From Halorhabdus utahensis DSM 12940 (GTDB taxonomy: Archaea; Halobacteriota; Halobacteria; Halobacteriales; Haloarculaceae), in the NCBI RefSeq assembly GCF_000023945.1, contig NC_013158.1, positions 2,852,001-2,916,000 of the forward strand: a stretch of DNA of 64,000 bases, given 5' to 3'. How positions within the stretch are numbered: position 1 is the first letter of the stretch; the number at the start of each line of letters is the position of its first letter. Both the position numbers and the translations under genes were made by a program. This document shows, one piece after another, positions 1-8,073 of the stretch. The notes under the pieces are model-generated. The model saw only the letters and a list, made by a program, of their open reading frames with translations, was not told where the DNA came from and searched no databases.

Positions 1-1
1 C

Positions 2-34
2 GACGTGATCGAAGCGACCGTCGACGAGTTCTGA
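2..34 (+). CDS. C-terminal end of a truncated unknown protein
   Basis: The first bases read as a frame ending DVIEATVDEF and a TGA stop at 32-34. The acidic tail fits a haloarchaeal protein, but only ten residues are inside the window, so no family can be named. It converges on the pilin gene that follows on the other strand. Confidence 0.45.
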   Translation, partial: DVIEATVDEF

Positions 35-71
35 TCCTTGCAAAACGACGGTTCCCGAAGCGGTGACTCGA

Positions 72-548
72 CTACGGCTCCCACGTCGTCAGTGGCTGCG
101 TCTGCGAAGACGTGGGCGACTTCCAGATGAGTTTGACTGCTTCCACATCGCTCAAGCTGTGGGAGGAGGAAGCGTCGAAGTAGTTCGACACCGGCGGACT
201 CCCACTGCCAAAGTAGATTGCCCACGAGTCAGTCGCCGAAATCGATGAAGTGCTCCCGTAGGCCGAGGATCCGTCGGCAAACGCATACCGCTCCTCGCTG
301 CCTGTGTACGAGACCAACGCAACGAGTGTCCCTGCATCCGCAGCCTCCCCACCGTCGTGTTCGATCACCACGGCGTCTGACTGCGCTGAAATGTCCCAAC
401 TGGTGCTAGGCGGCTGGTTCTCCGGCATGTCCATGTTCATCACGAACGTGCCGACCACAGCCGCGAGTAACACCGTGATCGCAACCATTAGAATCACTCC
501 AATGACTGGCGATACCCCCCGGTCGTCTACCCCATGGTTCGCGCGCAT
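72..548 (-). CDS. Type IV pilin / archaellin N-terminal domain protein
   Basis: A 158-residue surface pilin. Residues about 9-40 carry the haloarchaeal class III signal: a charged stretch with DRGVSPVIG followed by a hydrophobic helix (VILMVAITVLLAAVVGTFV), the form processed by the prepilin peptidase PibD. The rest is a Ser/Thr/Asp-rich beta domain with no recognised fold, ending near residue 158 with WEP. The ATG at 546-548 leaves a normal short n-region. The gene stands alone; the pilus ATPase and platform genes of this window lie at 33-37 kb. It probably forms a minor or adhesive pilus subunit, but which machine assembles it cannot be told from sequence. Confidence 0.85.
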   Translation of the reverse strand: MRANHGVDDRGVSPVIGVILMVAITVLLAAVVGTFVMNMDMPENQPPSTSWDISAQSDAVVIEHDGGEAADAGTLVALVSYTGSEERYAFADGSSAYGSTSSISATDSWAIYFGSGSPPVSNYFDASSSHSLSDVEAVKLIWKSPTSSQTQPLTTWEP

Positions 549-1246
549 CGCAATCCGTAATACATTCCGCTAATACAAATATTTTTATATTTATTCATGG
601 AGTATATGGCGCGGTAATAGCTCTGGCGTTTCATTCTGGAATTACTTGGATCCAGGCCGTCACTGCGTGGACGCGATAAGCCGGCCACGGTGGCTGAGTC
701 CGCCGAAATATCGAGGATTTGGACTCGATCGTCCGATAGATCTATTGAATGCGAATATGTTTGTTTCCGCACTACCAGGGTGGTTTGTTATGTGTATGTC
801 TATGAATATTTATAATATACTGCCAACAGCATTTCAATCACGTATGGCAGTATTTTCCGTTTACGTGTGAAAATTACAATATAATTTGGATGGAAGATAT
901 TTTGAATGGTATAGTCTTTTACAATATTTGTGTTGAAAATATACGGAAAGTATACATTCACTACAATCATCATATATGATTGGGTCGGTCGTCGCCGACC
1001 CAGGCGATACGCCACGGTCCTCGTTTCCCCCGACGTGGACTGACTGTGTGTATCTGGACGACCGGATGCCATTTTCCCCCTCTCCGGTCGTCCATGTTTC
1101 CGCCAATCCTCCCCTGTTGGCAGTGGTTGATGGCCCAAGAATCAACGCCCCTGCATCGAATCGGTCTGCCTGATTTTCATTGCCATCGGAGCGTCACCCG
1201 CGGTTGCTAGCCAACAGAACCATGTGCTCACACCGTAACTGGTACC
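549..1246. other. AT-rich intergenic region without a convincing gene
   Basis: About 700 bases with no frame showing haloarchaeal codon use. The part from about 570 to 975 is far richer in A and T than the rest of the window. At 982-1001 there is a hairpin with 7-bp arms (GGGTCGG / CCGACCC). Just beyond, on the minus strand at 999-1022, a frame reads EDRGVSPG, which matches the pilin signal core (see findings). Confidence 0.5.
581..592 (-). promoter_or_regulatory. Probable TATA box of the pilin gene
   Basis: On the minus strand a run reading AAATATAAAAAT lies about 33-44 bases before the pilin ATG, a position suited to a short-leader or leaderless haloarchaeal transcript. The surroundings are AT-rich, so the exact box is uncertain. 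Confidence 0.4.
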
Positions 1247-2272
1247 ATGACGCACATGGACTTTGATCAGTATCCCTCGGTTTCGTTGCACAACGTCGCG
1301 GAGATTGAACCTGCCGGGTGGGTTCCGGACGGTGATCGCCTTTGCCGGGTGCCGGCGGCGTACGGCAAAGAGATGAACGAGGATGCAGCACACCGGGTTC
1401 GCCATGCCACGGCCAGCGAGGTCCGGTTCGTCCCGACCGAAGAAGACGCGGAGATCGAAGTGACACTTTCGGCGGTCGAAGACACACAATTTCGGACTTT
1501 CTGGGGCGTCTTCCAACCGTGGCAGCCGACCGAGGTCGGCCAGACACCGGAAACGTTCACGTTCACCATTCCGGAGCGACTCCGCGAGATCGTGACCACC
1601 GATGACACCGGACGCTTCGATCCAGCAGTCTGCCGGATTCGCTTCGAGCGCCGGACTGCGGTCGCGATCCACGACGTCTCCGGCGACTGTCGACCCCCGA
1701 AGCCGGATGAACTGCCGGACCAGCGCTATCTGGCCTACGGAACCTCGATCACGGAAGGGGCGGCCGCATCAGCGCTCCACACGGACTACGTGACTCACGT
1801 CGCCCGTGATCTGGGGGCCGATCTGCTCAACTTCGGCTGCTCGGGATCAGCCTACGCCGACGCGGCGATGGCAGACTACATCGCTACCCGTGACGATTGG
1901 GACTTCGCAACGCTCGAGCTCTCGGTGAACATGGCCAACGCGGATTTCACGCCGGCCGAGTTCCACGAGCGCGTCGAGTATTTCGTCAATACGATCGCGG
2001 ATGCACACCCGGAGAAACCGATCGCGTGTATCACGCTGTTCCCGTACTTCGACGACCTCGCGGAGTCGGGCGATCAAGACCACGCCACCGCGTTCCGCAA
2101 TGCGGTGCGCGATGTGGTCGCTGACGCCGCACACGAGAATCTCCACGTGGTCGAGGGGACTGATCTCAACGATATCACCGGGTTGACCGCTGATCTGCTT
2201 CACCCCGGGGATGCCGGAATGGAACGGATCGGAACCCGACTGGCCGACCGTCTCGAAGAAATCCTCGACTGA
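1247..2272 (+). CDS. SGNH/GDSL-family hydrolase
   Basis: A 341-residue protein. Residues about 1-150 form a beta-rich domain typical of the N-terminal part of two-domain SGNH esterases. The C-terminal half is the hydrolase: block I reads YGTSITEG with the nucleophile Ser, a Gly block is in NFGCSGSAY, and the last block reads DLLHPGDAG with the Asp and His of the catalytic set. The likely reaction is hydrolysis of an ester on a carbohydrate or small molecule; the substrate is not readable. No signal peptide is seen, so it should be cytoplasmic. The first ATG is used; a second in-frame ATG is three codons later. It stands alone between an AT-rich gap and tRNA-Trp. Confidence 0.8.
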   Translation: MTHMDFDQYPSVSLHNVAEIEPAGWVPDGDRLCRVPAAYGKEMNEDAAHRVRHATASEVRFVPTEEDAEIEVTLSAVEDTQFRTFWGVFQPWQPTEVGQTPETFTFTIPERLREIVTTDDTGRFDPAVCRIRFERRTAVAIHDVSGDCRPPKPDELPDQRYLAYGTSITEGAAASALHTDYVTHVARDLGADLLNFGCSGSAYADAAMADYIATRDDWDFATLELSVNMANADFTPAEFHERVEYFVNTIADAHPEKPIACITLFPYFDDLAESGDQDHATAFRNAVRDVVADAAHENLHVVEGTDLNDITGLTADLLHPGDAGMERIGTRLADRLEEILD

Positions 2273-2339
2273 AAGACATCGGCGTCGGCTCGCTATGGCC
2301 TGCTATCGCTATTGAACAGGTTCGTTTTCGTAAACGGAA

Positions 2340-2397
2340 TGGCGTCGGAGAGATTGTGAACCACGGTCGCAGCATGCTGCTCCCTGCTTCAAATCCA
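2340..2397 (-). repeat. Chimeric tRNA-Trp 3'-end copy plus hairpin element
   Basis: Bases 2340-2353 copy the 3' end of tRNA-Trp (TGGCGTCGGAGAGA against TGGGGTCGGAGAGA at 2444-2457). The remainder, from gaaccacggtcg at about 2358 to ctgcttcaaatcca at 2384-2397, resembles the hairpin unit at 7385-7449 beside tRNA-iMet rather than tRNA-Trp. It lies about 45 bases downstream of tRNA-Trp in its transcription direction. Confidence 0.5.
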
Positions 2398-2410
2398 TCC
2401 GAATTTCATT

Positions 2411-2443
2411 GCTGGTGCTCGCGGGTTTGCTCGCAGCAAGAAA
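2411..2443 (-). other. tRNA-Trp trailer sharing a motif with the tRNA-iMet trailer
   Basis: The bases directly 3' of tRNA-Trp contain GCTCGCGGGTTTGC (2417-2430, plus-strand reading). The same motif with one change, GCTCGCGAGTTTGC, is at 7729-7742 directly 3' of tRNA-iMet, at almost the same distance from the tRNA end. Confidence 0.45.
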
Positions 2444-2620
2444 TGGGGTCGGAGAGATTTGAACTCCCGATCGACTGATATCTCCGGTTGCGCCTCGGAA
2501 CTCCAGAGGGTCATCAAGGCGTCCGGTGATCAGCCGGTCGCTCAGTATATCAGTCTGGAGTGTCGTCCCGGGCGCGGTGCCTCTGGAGTCAGTCGCCATG
2601 CCGGACTTGGCCACGACCCC
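2444..2620 (-). tRNA. tRNA-Trp (CCA) with a 103-nt intron
   Basis: On the minus strand the gene begins GGGGTCGTGGCC and ends CGACCCCA. Exon 1 is 2583-2620 (38 nt, ending at G37 after anticodon CCA) and exon 2 is 2444-2479 (36 nt). The intron sits between positions 37 and 38, the canonical archaeal site, and the joined exons make a 74-nt tRNA with paired acceptor, anticodon (ACUGA/UCAGU) and T arms. Length and sequence closely match the intron-containing tRNA-Trp described in Haloferax and other haloarchaea, spliced by the tRNA endonuclease at a bulge-helix-bulge. A possible promoter (CCCTTTAGGGG) lies about 30-40 bases upstream. Confidence 0.95.
2480..2582 (-). ncRNA. tRNA-Trp intron, box C/D methylation guide
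   Basis: The 103-nt intron has a TTGATGA box (box C type) and CTGA boxes. In haloarchaea this intron is known to act as a box C/D guide that directs 2'-O-methylation of two positions of the pre-tRNA-Trp itself (C34 and U39) and to circularise after splicing. The match in size, place and boxes makes the same role likely here. The exact guide boundaries were not worked out. Confidence 0.65.
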
Positions 2621-2661
2621 GCGACTCGTCGTTAGACGATTTCCCCTAAAGGGATTTCGAT

Positions 2662-2889
2662 TCACTCCCTGTCGGTCGTTGCCCATTCACAGTCCTGGCA
2701 CTTCTCTCCGGTCACGAACTCGGTGATGGAGGGCATATATCCGACTTCCAGGACGTCGCCACCGCACTCGGGGCATGTACGGTCCGCGTCTGCGATCGAT
2801 TCGGCGTCCATGACGTCGTCGTCCTCGATAAGTTCTGCCAGTTTGACGGCGGTCACCATCCGTCCCTGGACGACTCTATTTTCGGCCAT
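2662..2889 (-). CDS. DUF5795 family small zinc-ribbon protein
   Basis: A 75-residue protein with two Cys pairs, CPEC at about 39-42 and a CQDC near the C-terminus, separated by a short beta stretch (VGYMPSITEFVTG). This is a single treble-clef or zinc-ribbon type site. The start MAENRVVQGRMVT and the overall pattern are as I remember for the haloarchaea-only family DUF5795; its function is unknown. It lies next to the DUF5794 membrane protein on the same strand, 107 bases downstream of it. Confidence 0.72.
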   Translation of the reverse strand: MAENRVVQGRMVTAVKLAELIEDDDVMDAESIADADRTCPECGGDVLEVGYMPSITEFVTGEKCQDCEWATTDRE

Positions 2890-2996
2890 GGAGGATCCAG
2901 GCCATCGACACTTCTAAACATTGCCGTCCAGGCAGGATCTCGGTTGTGGCAGCTTCTATCCGACGTGCGATGTCATTCTCTGCCGAATACCGTCCG

Positions 2997-3866
2997 CTAC
3001 AGCCACGGAGATCGGTCGTCGCTGTTCTTCGTGTCAGTTCCAACCGTATTGGGTGCGTCGGACTGATCGCCGCCGTCAGGCAGCGACGCTTCGTTTTCTG
3101 GCTCTCTACCAGCGTCGTCGGCCGGAAACAGCAGGTCACGATCCGGGTCGAACGCCAGTAGCCCGGCCATCGCAAGGACGGCAAGCGAGAGCGGGGCATC
3201 ACTGGGGACGAGGCCGTACACTGACAGCGCGAGCACGCCAAGCGCGACGGCACTGCCAAAGCGGAACCGGTCGAGGTCGACGCTCGCTCGCAGCCATGGA
3301 CCGGTCAGCGCAACCAGGAGCGCAAACCCGACGCCGACCAGCGCCGCTGCCGTCCCGTTGATGACGAGTCCGGGATCCGTTGCGACGGAGAATTCTGCAC
3401 CGTTGAGATCGAGGCTGGCGACCAGCCCGAACCCGACGATCACAGCCGGCCGTGGGATCACGTCCGCAAGTTGGGAACTGGCCGTCTGGGCGGCGATCGC
3501 CAGGATGACCAACCCGGCGAAGCGCTCGAAGATCGCCAGATCGAGCACGCTCGCGATCGTCGGCGCGAGGGCCGCTTCCAGCGCTGCAATGGGGAGCAGG
3601 ACGACCCCGACGCCAGCGACAGTGAGCGCCTGCTCGCGTGGACTCCCGTCCATGTCGGCGAGGATGACCGCCACCGTGGCACTCCCGCCGAAGACCAGCA
3701 ACCCGACCTCGAAAATGCCGGAGAAACTCCCGACTGCACCTGCGAGGATGAGTGCCGGAAAGACGCCATCGACCAGCGGGAGACACATCACCGTCGCGAG
3801 GAGGCGCCCGTCACCACCGACCCGCCGCTCGATGGCGAGCGCGATCGGATGTTGGGAGCTACTCAT
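2997..3866 (-). CDS. DUF5794 family membrane protein
   Basis: A 289-residue integral membrane protein. Residues about 20-245 hold roughly eight hydrophobic segments with Gly/Ala-rich helices; a conserved-looking N-terminal part reads LPLVDGVFPALILAG. The last 45 residues are a hydrophilic acidic tail, probably cytoplasmic. I assign it to the haloarchaeal family DUF5794 by recollection of its N-terminus and of the DUF5795 neighbour. No transport motif is visible and the role is unknown. Confidence 0.7.
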   Translation of the reverse strand: MSSSQHPIALAIERRVGGDGRLLATVMCLPLVDGVFPALILAGAVGSFSGIFEVGLLVFGGSATVAVILADMDGSPREQALTVAGVGVVLLPIAALEAALAPTIASVLDLAIFERFAGLVILAIAAQTASSQLADVIPRPAVIVGFGLVASLDLNGAEFSVATDPGLVINGTAAALVGVGFALLVALTGPWLRASVDLDRFRFGSAVALGVLALSVYGLVPSDAPLSLAVLAMAGLLAFDPDRDLLFPADDAGREPENEASLPDGGDQSDAPNTVGTDTKNSDDRSPWL

Positions 3867-4364
3867 CAGCGACGCGGGCCATCTCCCGTGGCCAGTGGGT
3901 ACTGGGACCGTCTCCGGTATCGTCGCGCGATACCGTGACGGTCGTGCTCCGCCGGCTGACTGGTGCCGTCAGCGCCAAAATTGAACGTTGTCCCCATCGA
4001 CTTCCATGTATTCGTCACACCGGAGACTGCACGCTGCTCACTGGCGGTCCGCGAACTGATGGGGATGGCGGAAGCCATATGATAAACCACGAAGGATAGA
4101 AGTAAAAACGTTGTGTGAGAAGCGCCCGCAAGCGTCGCGTTCCGTGAGAATGACGCGCATAATACGCGCAATTTCGAAAAGTATCGGAGACTCCCGTTCA
4201 AATGTAAACGTTCTCCGGCCGAATACGTATCAGCTTCTCATATATTAACGTTTGATTATGAGGTATGGGGATCCCCTGCCGGTCGTGTCGTTTCACGGAC
4301 GTTGGACCGACATCGAACAGCGACAACTCGCAACGTTTTTGGGCCGGGCTGAACGACCGATTAC
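3867..4364. other. Intergenic region upstream of guaB
   Basis: About 500 bases between divergent genes. The part from 4080 to 4262 is comparatively AT-rich and could hold regulatory sites. A T-run at 4335-4341, about 25-30 bases before the guaB ATG, could act as its TATA box for a short leader. No coding frame or RNA gene is recognised. Confidence 0.4.
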
Positions 4365-5852
4365 ATGGCGAAGAACAATCGACCGTTTTCGGCGAAACTT
4401 GAGGTACCGGAGGCGCTGACGTTCGACGACGTACTGTTGCGACCGAAGGAGAGTCGCGTCGAGCCTGACGATGCGACGACCGAGACCCATGTTTCGAAGA
4501 ACGTCTCGCTGAACGTTCCCGTTCTCTCGGCGGCGATGGACACTGTCACCGAGAGTGACATGGCGATCGCGATGGCTCGTCACGGTGGCCTTGGCGTCAT
4601 CCACCGGAATATGGACGTCGACCGGATGGTCACCGAGATCGAGCGCGTCAAGCGCGCCGACGAACTCATCATCCGTGACGTTGTCACGGCCGATCCGGAC
4701 CAGACTGTCCGTGATGTCGACGCGATGATGCAACGACAGGGTGTCAGCGGTGCCCCCGTGGTGGGTGACGACGACGAGGTGCTCGGTATCATCTCGGCGA
4801 CGGACATCCGACCGTACCTCGAAGTCGGCGATTCCGACGCTGTCCGGGAAGCCATGACTGACGAAGTCATCACGACGGAAGCTGATGTCTCCCCGCGTGA
4901 GGCGCTCGAACTCATGTACGAGCACAAGATCGAGCGCGTCCCGATCGTCGACGAGGAGAATCGACTCATCGGGCTCGTGACGATGCAGGGGATCCTCCAG
5001 CGCCGTGAATACGATCAGGCCGCTCGTGACGGGAACGGTCGCCTCCGATGTGGCGTCGCCGTCGGTCCCTTCGAGACGGAGCGGGCCATCGCAGCTGACG
5101 ACGCAGGTGCGGACGTCATCTTCATCGACTGCGCACACGCACACAACCTCGATGTCGTCGACACCGCTCGCGATATCAAAGCGGAAATCGACGCGGACAT
5201 CGTCGTCGGAAACATCGGCACCCGGGAAGCCGCCGAGGACCTCGTCGACTTCGCCGACGGACTCAAGGTGGGCATCGGCCCGGGCAGTATCTGTACGACG
5301 CGAATCGTCTCCGGTTCGGGGATGCCCCAGCTTTCGGCCGTCGCCGAGGTTGCCGACGTGGCCGCCGACCACGACGTGCCCGTCATCGCGGACGGCGGTA
5401 TCCGGTACTCAGGCGACGCAATCAAGGCCATCGGGGCCGGCGCGGACGCCGTGATGCTCGGGTCGTACTTCGCGGGCACCGACGAGGCTCCAGGTCGCAT
5501 CATCACGCGCAACGGCAAGAAGTACAAGCAGTACCGTGGCATGGGCAGCGTCGGCGCGATGAAATCAGGCGGCGGCGAGCGGTATCTCAAGGACGTCGAA
5601 GACCAGGAAGAGGAGGACTACGTCCCGGAGGGCGTCGAGGCCGCGACGCCGTACCAGGGACCGGTCGAGAACGAACTCCACCAGATGGTCGGCGGAATGC
5701 AGTCCGGCATGGGGTACGTCGGAGCCGAGTCGGTCCCGGAGTTCCAGGAGCGCGCGGAGTTCGTTCGTGTCTCCAGTGCCGGCCAGCAGGAGAACCATCC
5801 ACACGACGTGCTCATCACCGACGAAGCACCGAACTACAGCCCCGGCGAATGA
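4365..5852 (+). CDS. guaB: IMP dehydrogenase
   Basis: A 495-residue enzyme oxidising IMP to XMP with NAD, the committed step of guanine nucleotide synthesis. The TIM barrel starts at [10 protein letters not shown]. Two CBS domains are inserted at about residues 100-215 (VVTADP..., MTDEVITTE...). The catalytic loop is GPGSICTTR with the nucleophile Cys at about 310, and the flap has the RGMGS motif at about 390. Length and order are normal for the family. It is monocistronic here, transcribed away from the DUF5794/DUF5795 genes. The CBS pair is the usual nucleotide-sensing site of this enzyme. Confidence 0.95.
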   Translation: MAKNNRPFSAKLEVPEALTFDDVLLRPKESRVEPDDATTETHVSKNVSLNVPVLSAAMDTVTESDMAIAMARHGGLGVIHRNMDVDRMVTEIERVKRADELIIRDVVTADPDQTVRDVDAMMQRQGVSGAPVVGDDDEVLGIISATDIRPYLEVGDSDAVREAMTDEVITTEADVSPREALELMYEHKIERVPIVDEENRLIGLVTMQGILQRREYDQAARDGNGRLRCGVAVGPFETERAIAADDAGADVIFIDCAHAHNLDVVDTARDIKAEIDADIVVGNIGTREAAEDLVDFADGLKVGIGPGSICTTRIVSGSGMPQLSAVAEVADVAADHDVPVIADGGIRYSGDAIKAIGAGADAVMLGSYFAGTDEAPGRIITRNGKKYKQYRGMGSVGAMKSGGGERYLKDVEDQEEEDYVPEGVEAATPYQGPVENELHQMVGGMQSGMGYVGAESVPEFQERAEFVRVSSAGQQENHPHDVLITDEAPNYSPGE

Positions 5853-5942
5853 GGATCGTGCGATAATCACGCACGTCAACTGCTGTTTTTCACCCTGTCC
5901 TCTGTCGGAGAAATTCAGGAGGCCACACCGCAAGCATTCGAT

Positions 5943-6950
5943 TTATTGGAGATTTCGACCGGCTTTGAGCCCACTCCGAAGGGCCGATCGCGTCCGGCCG
6001 ATCCCGGTAACCCAGTCGCCAGCGATCGCCAGATCCGAATCGAGGGCTTGCTCGATGAGTTCCTCGTCAGGACTCCGCGTCGGGATCGCATCGCCCCAGC
6101 GCTGGTACTCCCACCAGTTCGGATCGACGAGCCGATCATCGCCGATGAGCTCCCTGGCCCGGTGGGTCGCCGCTTCGGAGGCAGCGGCCGGTGACGTCTG
6201 TGGGTGAGTCACGACCCAGCTCGGACCGAACTGAACGACGATCACCGTCTCGCCATCCGGGACGTGGCCGGGCTTGTGGCGTTCGTTCGACACCCACGCG
6301 ACGTCGTAGACGCTCTCTTCGCTGACGAGCCCGAAGTACGGCGTCTCCAGCTCGAAGGCAAAGTGGAGGGCAACCGTATCCATCGTCCGGTAGGGGATCT
6401 GGTTGATCTCGATCGCGAGTTCCTCCCGCAGTGGCGCGTCCCAGTCGGCGGTTTCGAGCAGCACGGACGCCGATGCCGTCGGGACTGCGAGCACGATGGC
6501 GTCGAACTCCCGTTCACCTGCTTCGGTCGTGACGCGCCACCCATCGTCAAGTCGTTCGAGGTGCGTGACGCCGACCCCGTCTTCGAGTGTCGCGCCGCTC
6601 GCATTGATCATGCCTCGAACGATCTCATCCAGACCACCGCGGCCCGTCCAGCGCGAGTTCTGTGGCGTATCGCCCGGCGTGATCTCCCCGGCGGCATCGA
6701 ATCGCCAGACTGGCGGTTCGATCTCGACGAGTTTCTCCCCTGCGGCGTCTTCGATCACCTCCTCGAGATCCGGGTCGGCGACTTCGAGATAGTTCGCACC
6801 AAAGTCAAAGACACAGCCGTTCCGTCGTCGACTCGCCATCCGCCCCCCGACGGTGTCCATTTCGTAGACGGTGACGTCAGCGTCCGCTAACGCATAGGCC
6901 GCCCCAGCTCCAGCGATGCCGCCACCGACGATCCCAATTTCTTCGCGCAT
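5943..6950 (-). CDS. FAD-dependent NAD(P)/amine oxidoreductase, renalase-like
   Basis: A 335-residue flavoprotein. The N-terminus has the Rossmann dinucleotide fold GIVGGGIAGAGAAYAL with the ribose-binding E at YEMD, followed by GGRMASRR, the second FAD signature. The C-terminal FAD motif reads IAGDWV...GIGRTRSALRSG at about 305-325, placing the flavin as in the renalase / protoporphyrinogen-oxidase-like group. The substrate is not evident; bacterial and archaeal members of this branch are mostly uncharacterised. The ATG at 6948-6950 starts directly at the dinucleotide fold. It converges with guaB. Confidence 0.83.
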   Translation of the reverse strand: MREEIGIVGGGIAGAGAAYALADADVTVYEMDTVGGRMASRRRNGCVFDFGANYLEVADPDLEEVIEDAAGEKLVEIEPPVWRFDAAGEITPGDTPQNSRWTGRGGLDEIVRGMINASGATLEDGVGVTHLERLDDGWRVTTEAGEREFDAIVLAVPTASASVLLETADWDAPLREELAIEINQIPYRTMDTVALHFAFELETPYFGLVSEESVYDVAWVSNERHKPGHVPDGETVIVVQFGPSWVVTHPQTSPAAASEAATHRARELIGDDRLVDPNWWEYQRWGDAIPTRSPDEELIEQALDSDLAIAGDWVTGIGRTRSALRSGLKAGRNLQ

Positions 6951-7056
6951 ACTCGCCCTTCACTGGGGAGTACCTAAAAGTCGGGCTTGCAGGCAGGTAC
7001 TGTCCCATTCCGTCCGGAACCTGCTGTTGTGACCATGCAACGCCAGAAGTATGGCT

Positions 7057-7124
7057 GGAGGTGGATTTGAACTACGCTCAGACGTGCTCGCTCACGCCGA
7101 TCGCTATGCGCGACTGGTTCAAAT
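7057..7124 (-). repeat. tRNA-iMet 3'-end hairpin unit 0 (degenerate)
   Basis: The most distant copy. GGAGGTGGATTTGAAC at 7057-7072 matches the T-arm/acceptor end of tRNA-iMet; the inverted partner is weak (ttcaaat at 7118-7124). The acceptor end CGGG is replaced by TGG, so this copy has decayed most. Confidence 0.45.
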
Positions 7125-7384
7125 TAAATTATTATGTCTTTCGCATACGGCGAGCGAAGCGAGCCGTTTCACTCGACCGAGCGTCGCGAGGCTCGAACAA
7201 AGTGAGAGCCTCGGTATTACGAACGGCGACCAGCGGGAGCCGTGAGTAGCGAGGTCGAGTCTTTTTGGTCCAGCTTTTTCGAGTCGAGCGGGACCTTCGG
7301 TCCCGCTGACCGTGCGAACGGACGCGAGGCGTCCGTGAGCAGAGAGTGGTCGCCGAAGGCGACCCGACGATGAAAAAGGTGGTA

Positions 7385-7449
7385 TAGCGGGAGGTGGATT
7401 TGAACCGCGGTCGTTCCGCTTCGCTCCACTTCCTGCTTCAAATCCACTA
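7385..7449 (-). repeat. tRNA-iMet 3'-end hairpin unit 1
   Basis: TAGCGGGAGGTGGATTTGAA (7385-7404) is identical to the 3' end of tRNA-iMet. An exact 11-bp inverted partner follows: gtggatttgaa at 7394-7404 pairs with ttcaaatccac at 7437-7447 across a 32-nt loop. On the minus strand this is a hairpin followed by the tRNA tail CTCCCGCTA. Confidence 0.7.
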
Positions 7450-7511
7450 CGGCGACAGCACAGCGAGGATGGCGCAGAGATACACCTCTGCGCCGTAAAT
7501 TCGCTGAGAAG

Positions 7512-7579
7512 TAGCGGGAGGTGGATTTGAACTACGCGAAACGCTCGCTACGCTCGCGTTTCTCTATTTCAAATCCACT
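7512..7579 (-). repeat. tRNA-iMet 3'-end hairpin unit 2
   Basis: The same design: tRNA 3' end at 7512-7532, arms 7521-7531 and 7568-7578 (exact 11 bp), 36-nt loop. The loop holds an inner pair AAACGC / GCGTTT, different in sequence from the inner stem of unit 3. Confidence 0.7.
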
Positions 7580-7642
7580 CTATACGGCTTTTGGCGACGC
7601 TGAACTCGTCGCTTCGCTCCTCGTTATTTCGCCGCCAAAAAG

Positions 7643-7711
7643 TAGCGGGAGGTGGATTTGAACCACGCCCACTTCGGTCGCTTCGCTCCCTCGTGGTCTA
7701 CTTCAAATCAC
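7643..7711 (-). repeat. tRNA-iMet 3'-end hairpin unit 3
   Basis: tRNA 3' end at 7643-7664, arms 7652-7662 and 7702-7711 (one base missing in the second arm). The inner loop adds ACCACG / CGTGGT. This unit is nearest to the real tRNA, about 45 bases downstream of it. Confidence 0.7.
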
Positions 7712-7756
7712 CGTGACCGATATTCGCCGCTCGCGAGTTTGCGAGCGGCAGAAGTA

Positions 7757-7831
<75 letters not shown>

Positions 7832-8073
7832 ACCTATCTGTACCCTCGGTCGTCAATTAAGGGTTGTGATTCGGATGCCGTCCGTTAATTCCTACCGTGC
7901 CTGGCCAGCCAGTTCGACGGAGCCATTCCGTCGGATACCCGCCAGTGAGCTGATCGGCCCTCGAACTGACGCCAACCCTGCTGTCGACTGGGCGAATCCA
8001 CGACGAGACTGCCGGTTTCGGGCGTCAGCGGACGATGACACAAGACCTTTGAGGGGGTTGTCCGTTCCCCTGG

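Larger units (their letters stand above)
6951..7756. other. Gene-free region holding the hairpin array downstream of tRNA-iMet
   Basis: About 800 bases with no believable protein gene. Besides the four tRNA-end units it is dense in short perfect palindromes: GCGGGACC TTC GGTCCCGC near 7298-7316, GGACGC GAG GCGTCC near 7320-7334, GGCGCAGAG / CTCTGCGCC near 7470-7493, and GCCGCTCGC / GCGAGCGGC at 7726-7749 next to the tRNA. Frames crossing it read through these palindromes and have no family resemblance. Confidence 0.6.

Noticed and set aside
7057-7711. CRISPR-like array
   Set aside because: Repeats are copies of a tRNA 3' end with hairpin partners, unevenly spaced; only four, no cas genes, no unique spacers of constant size.
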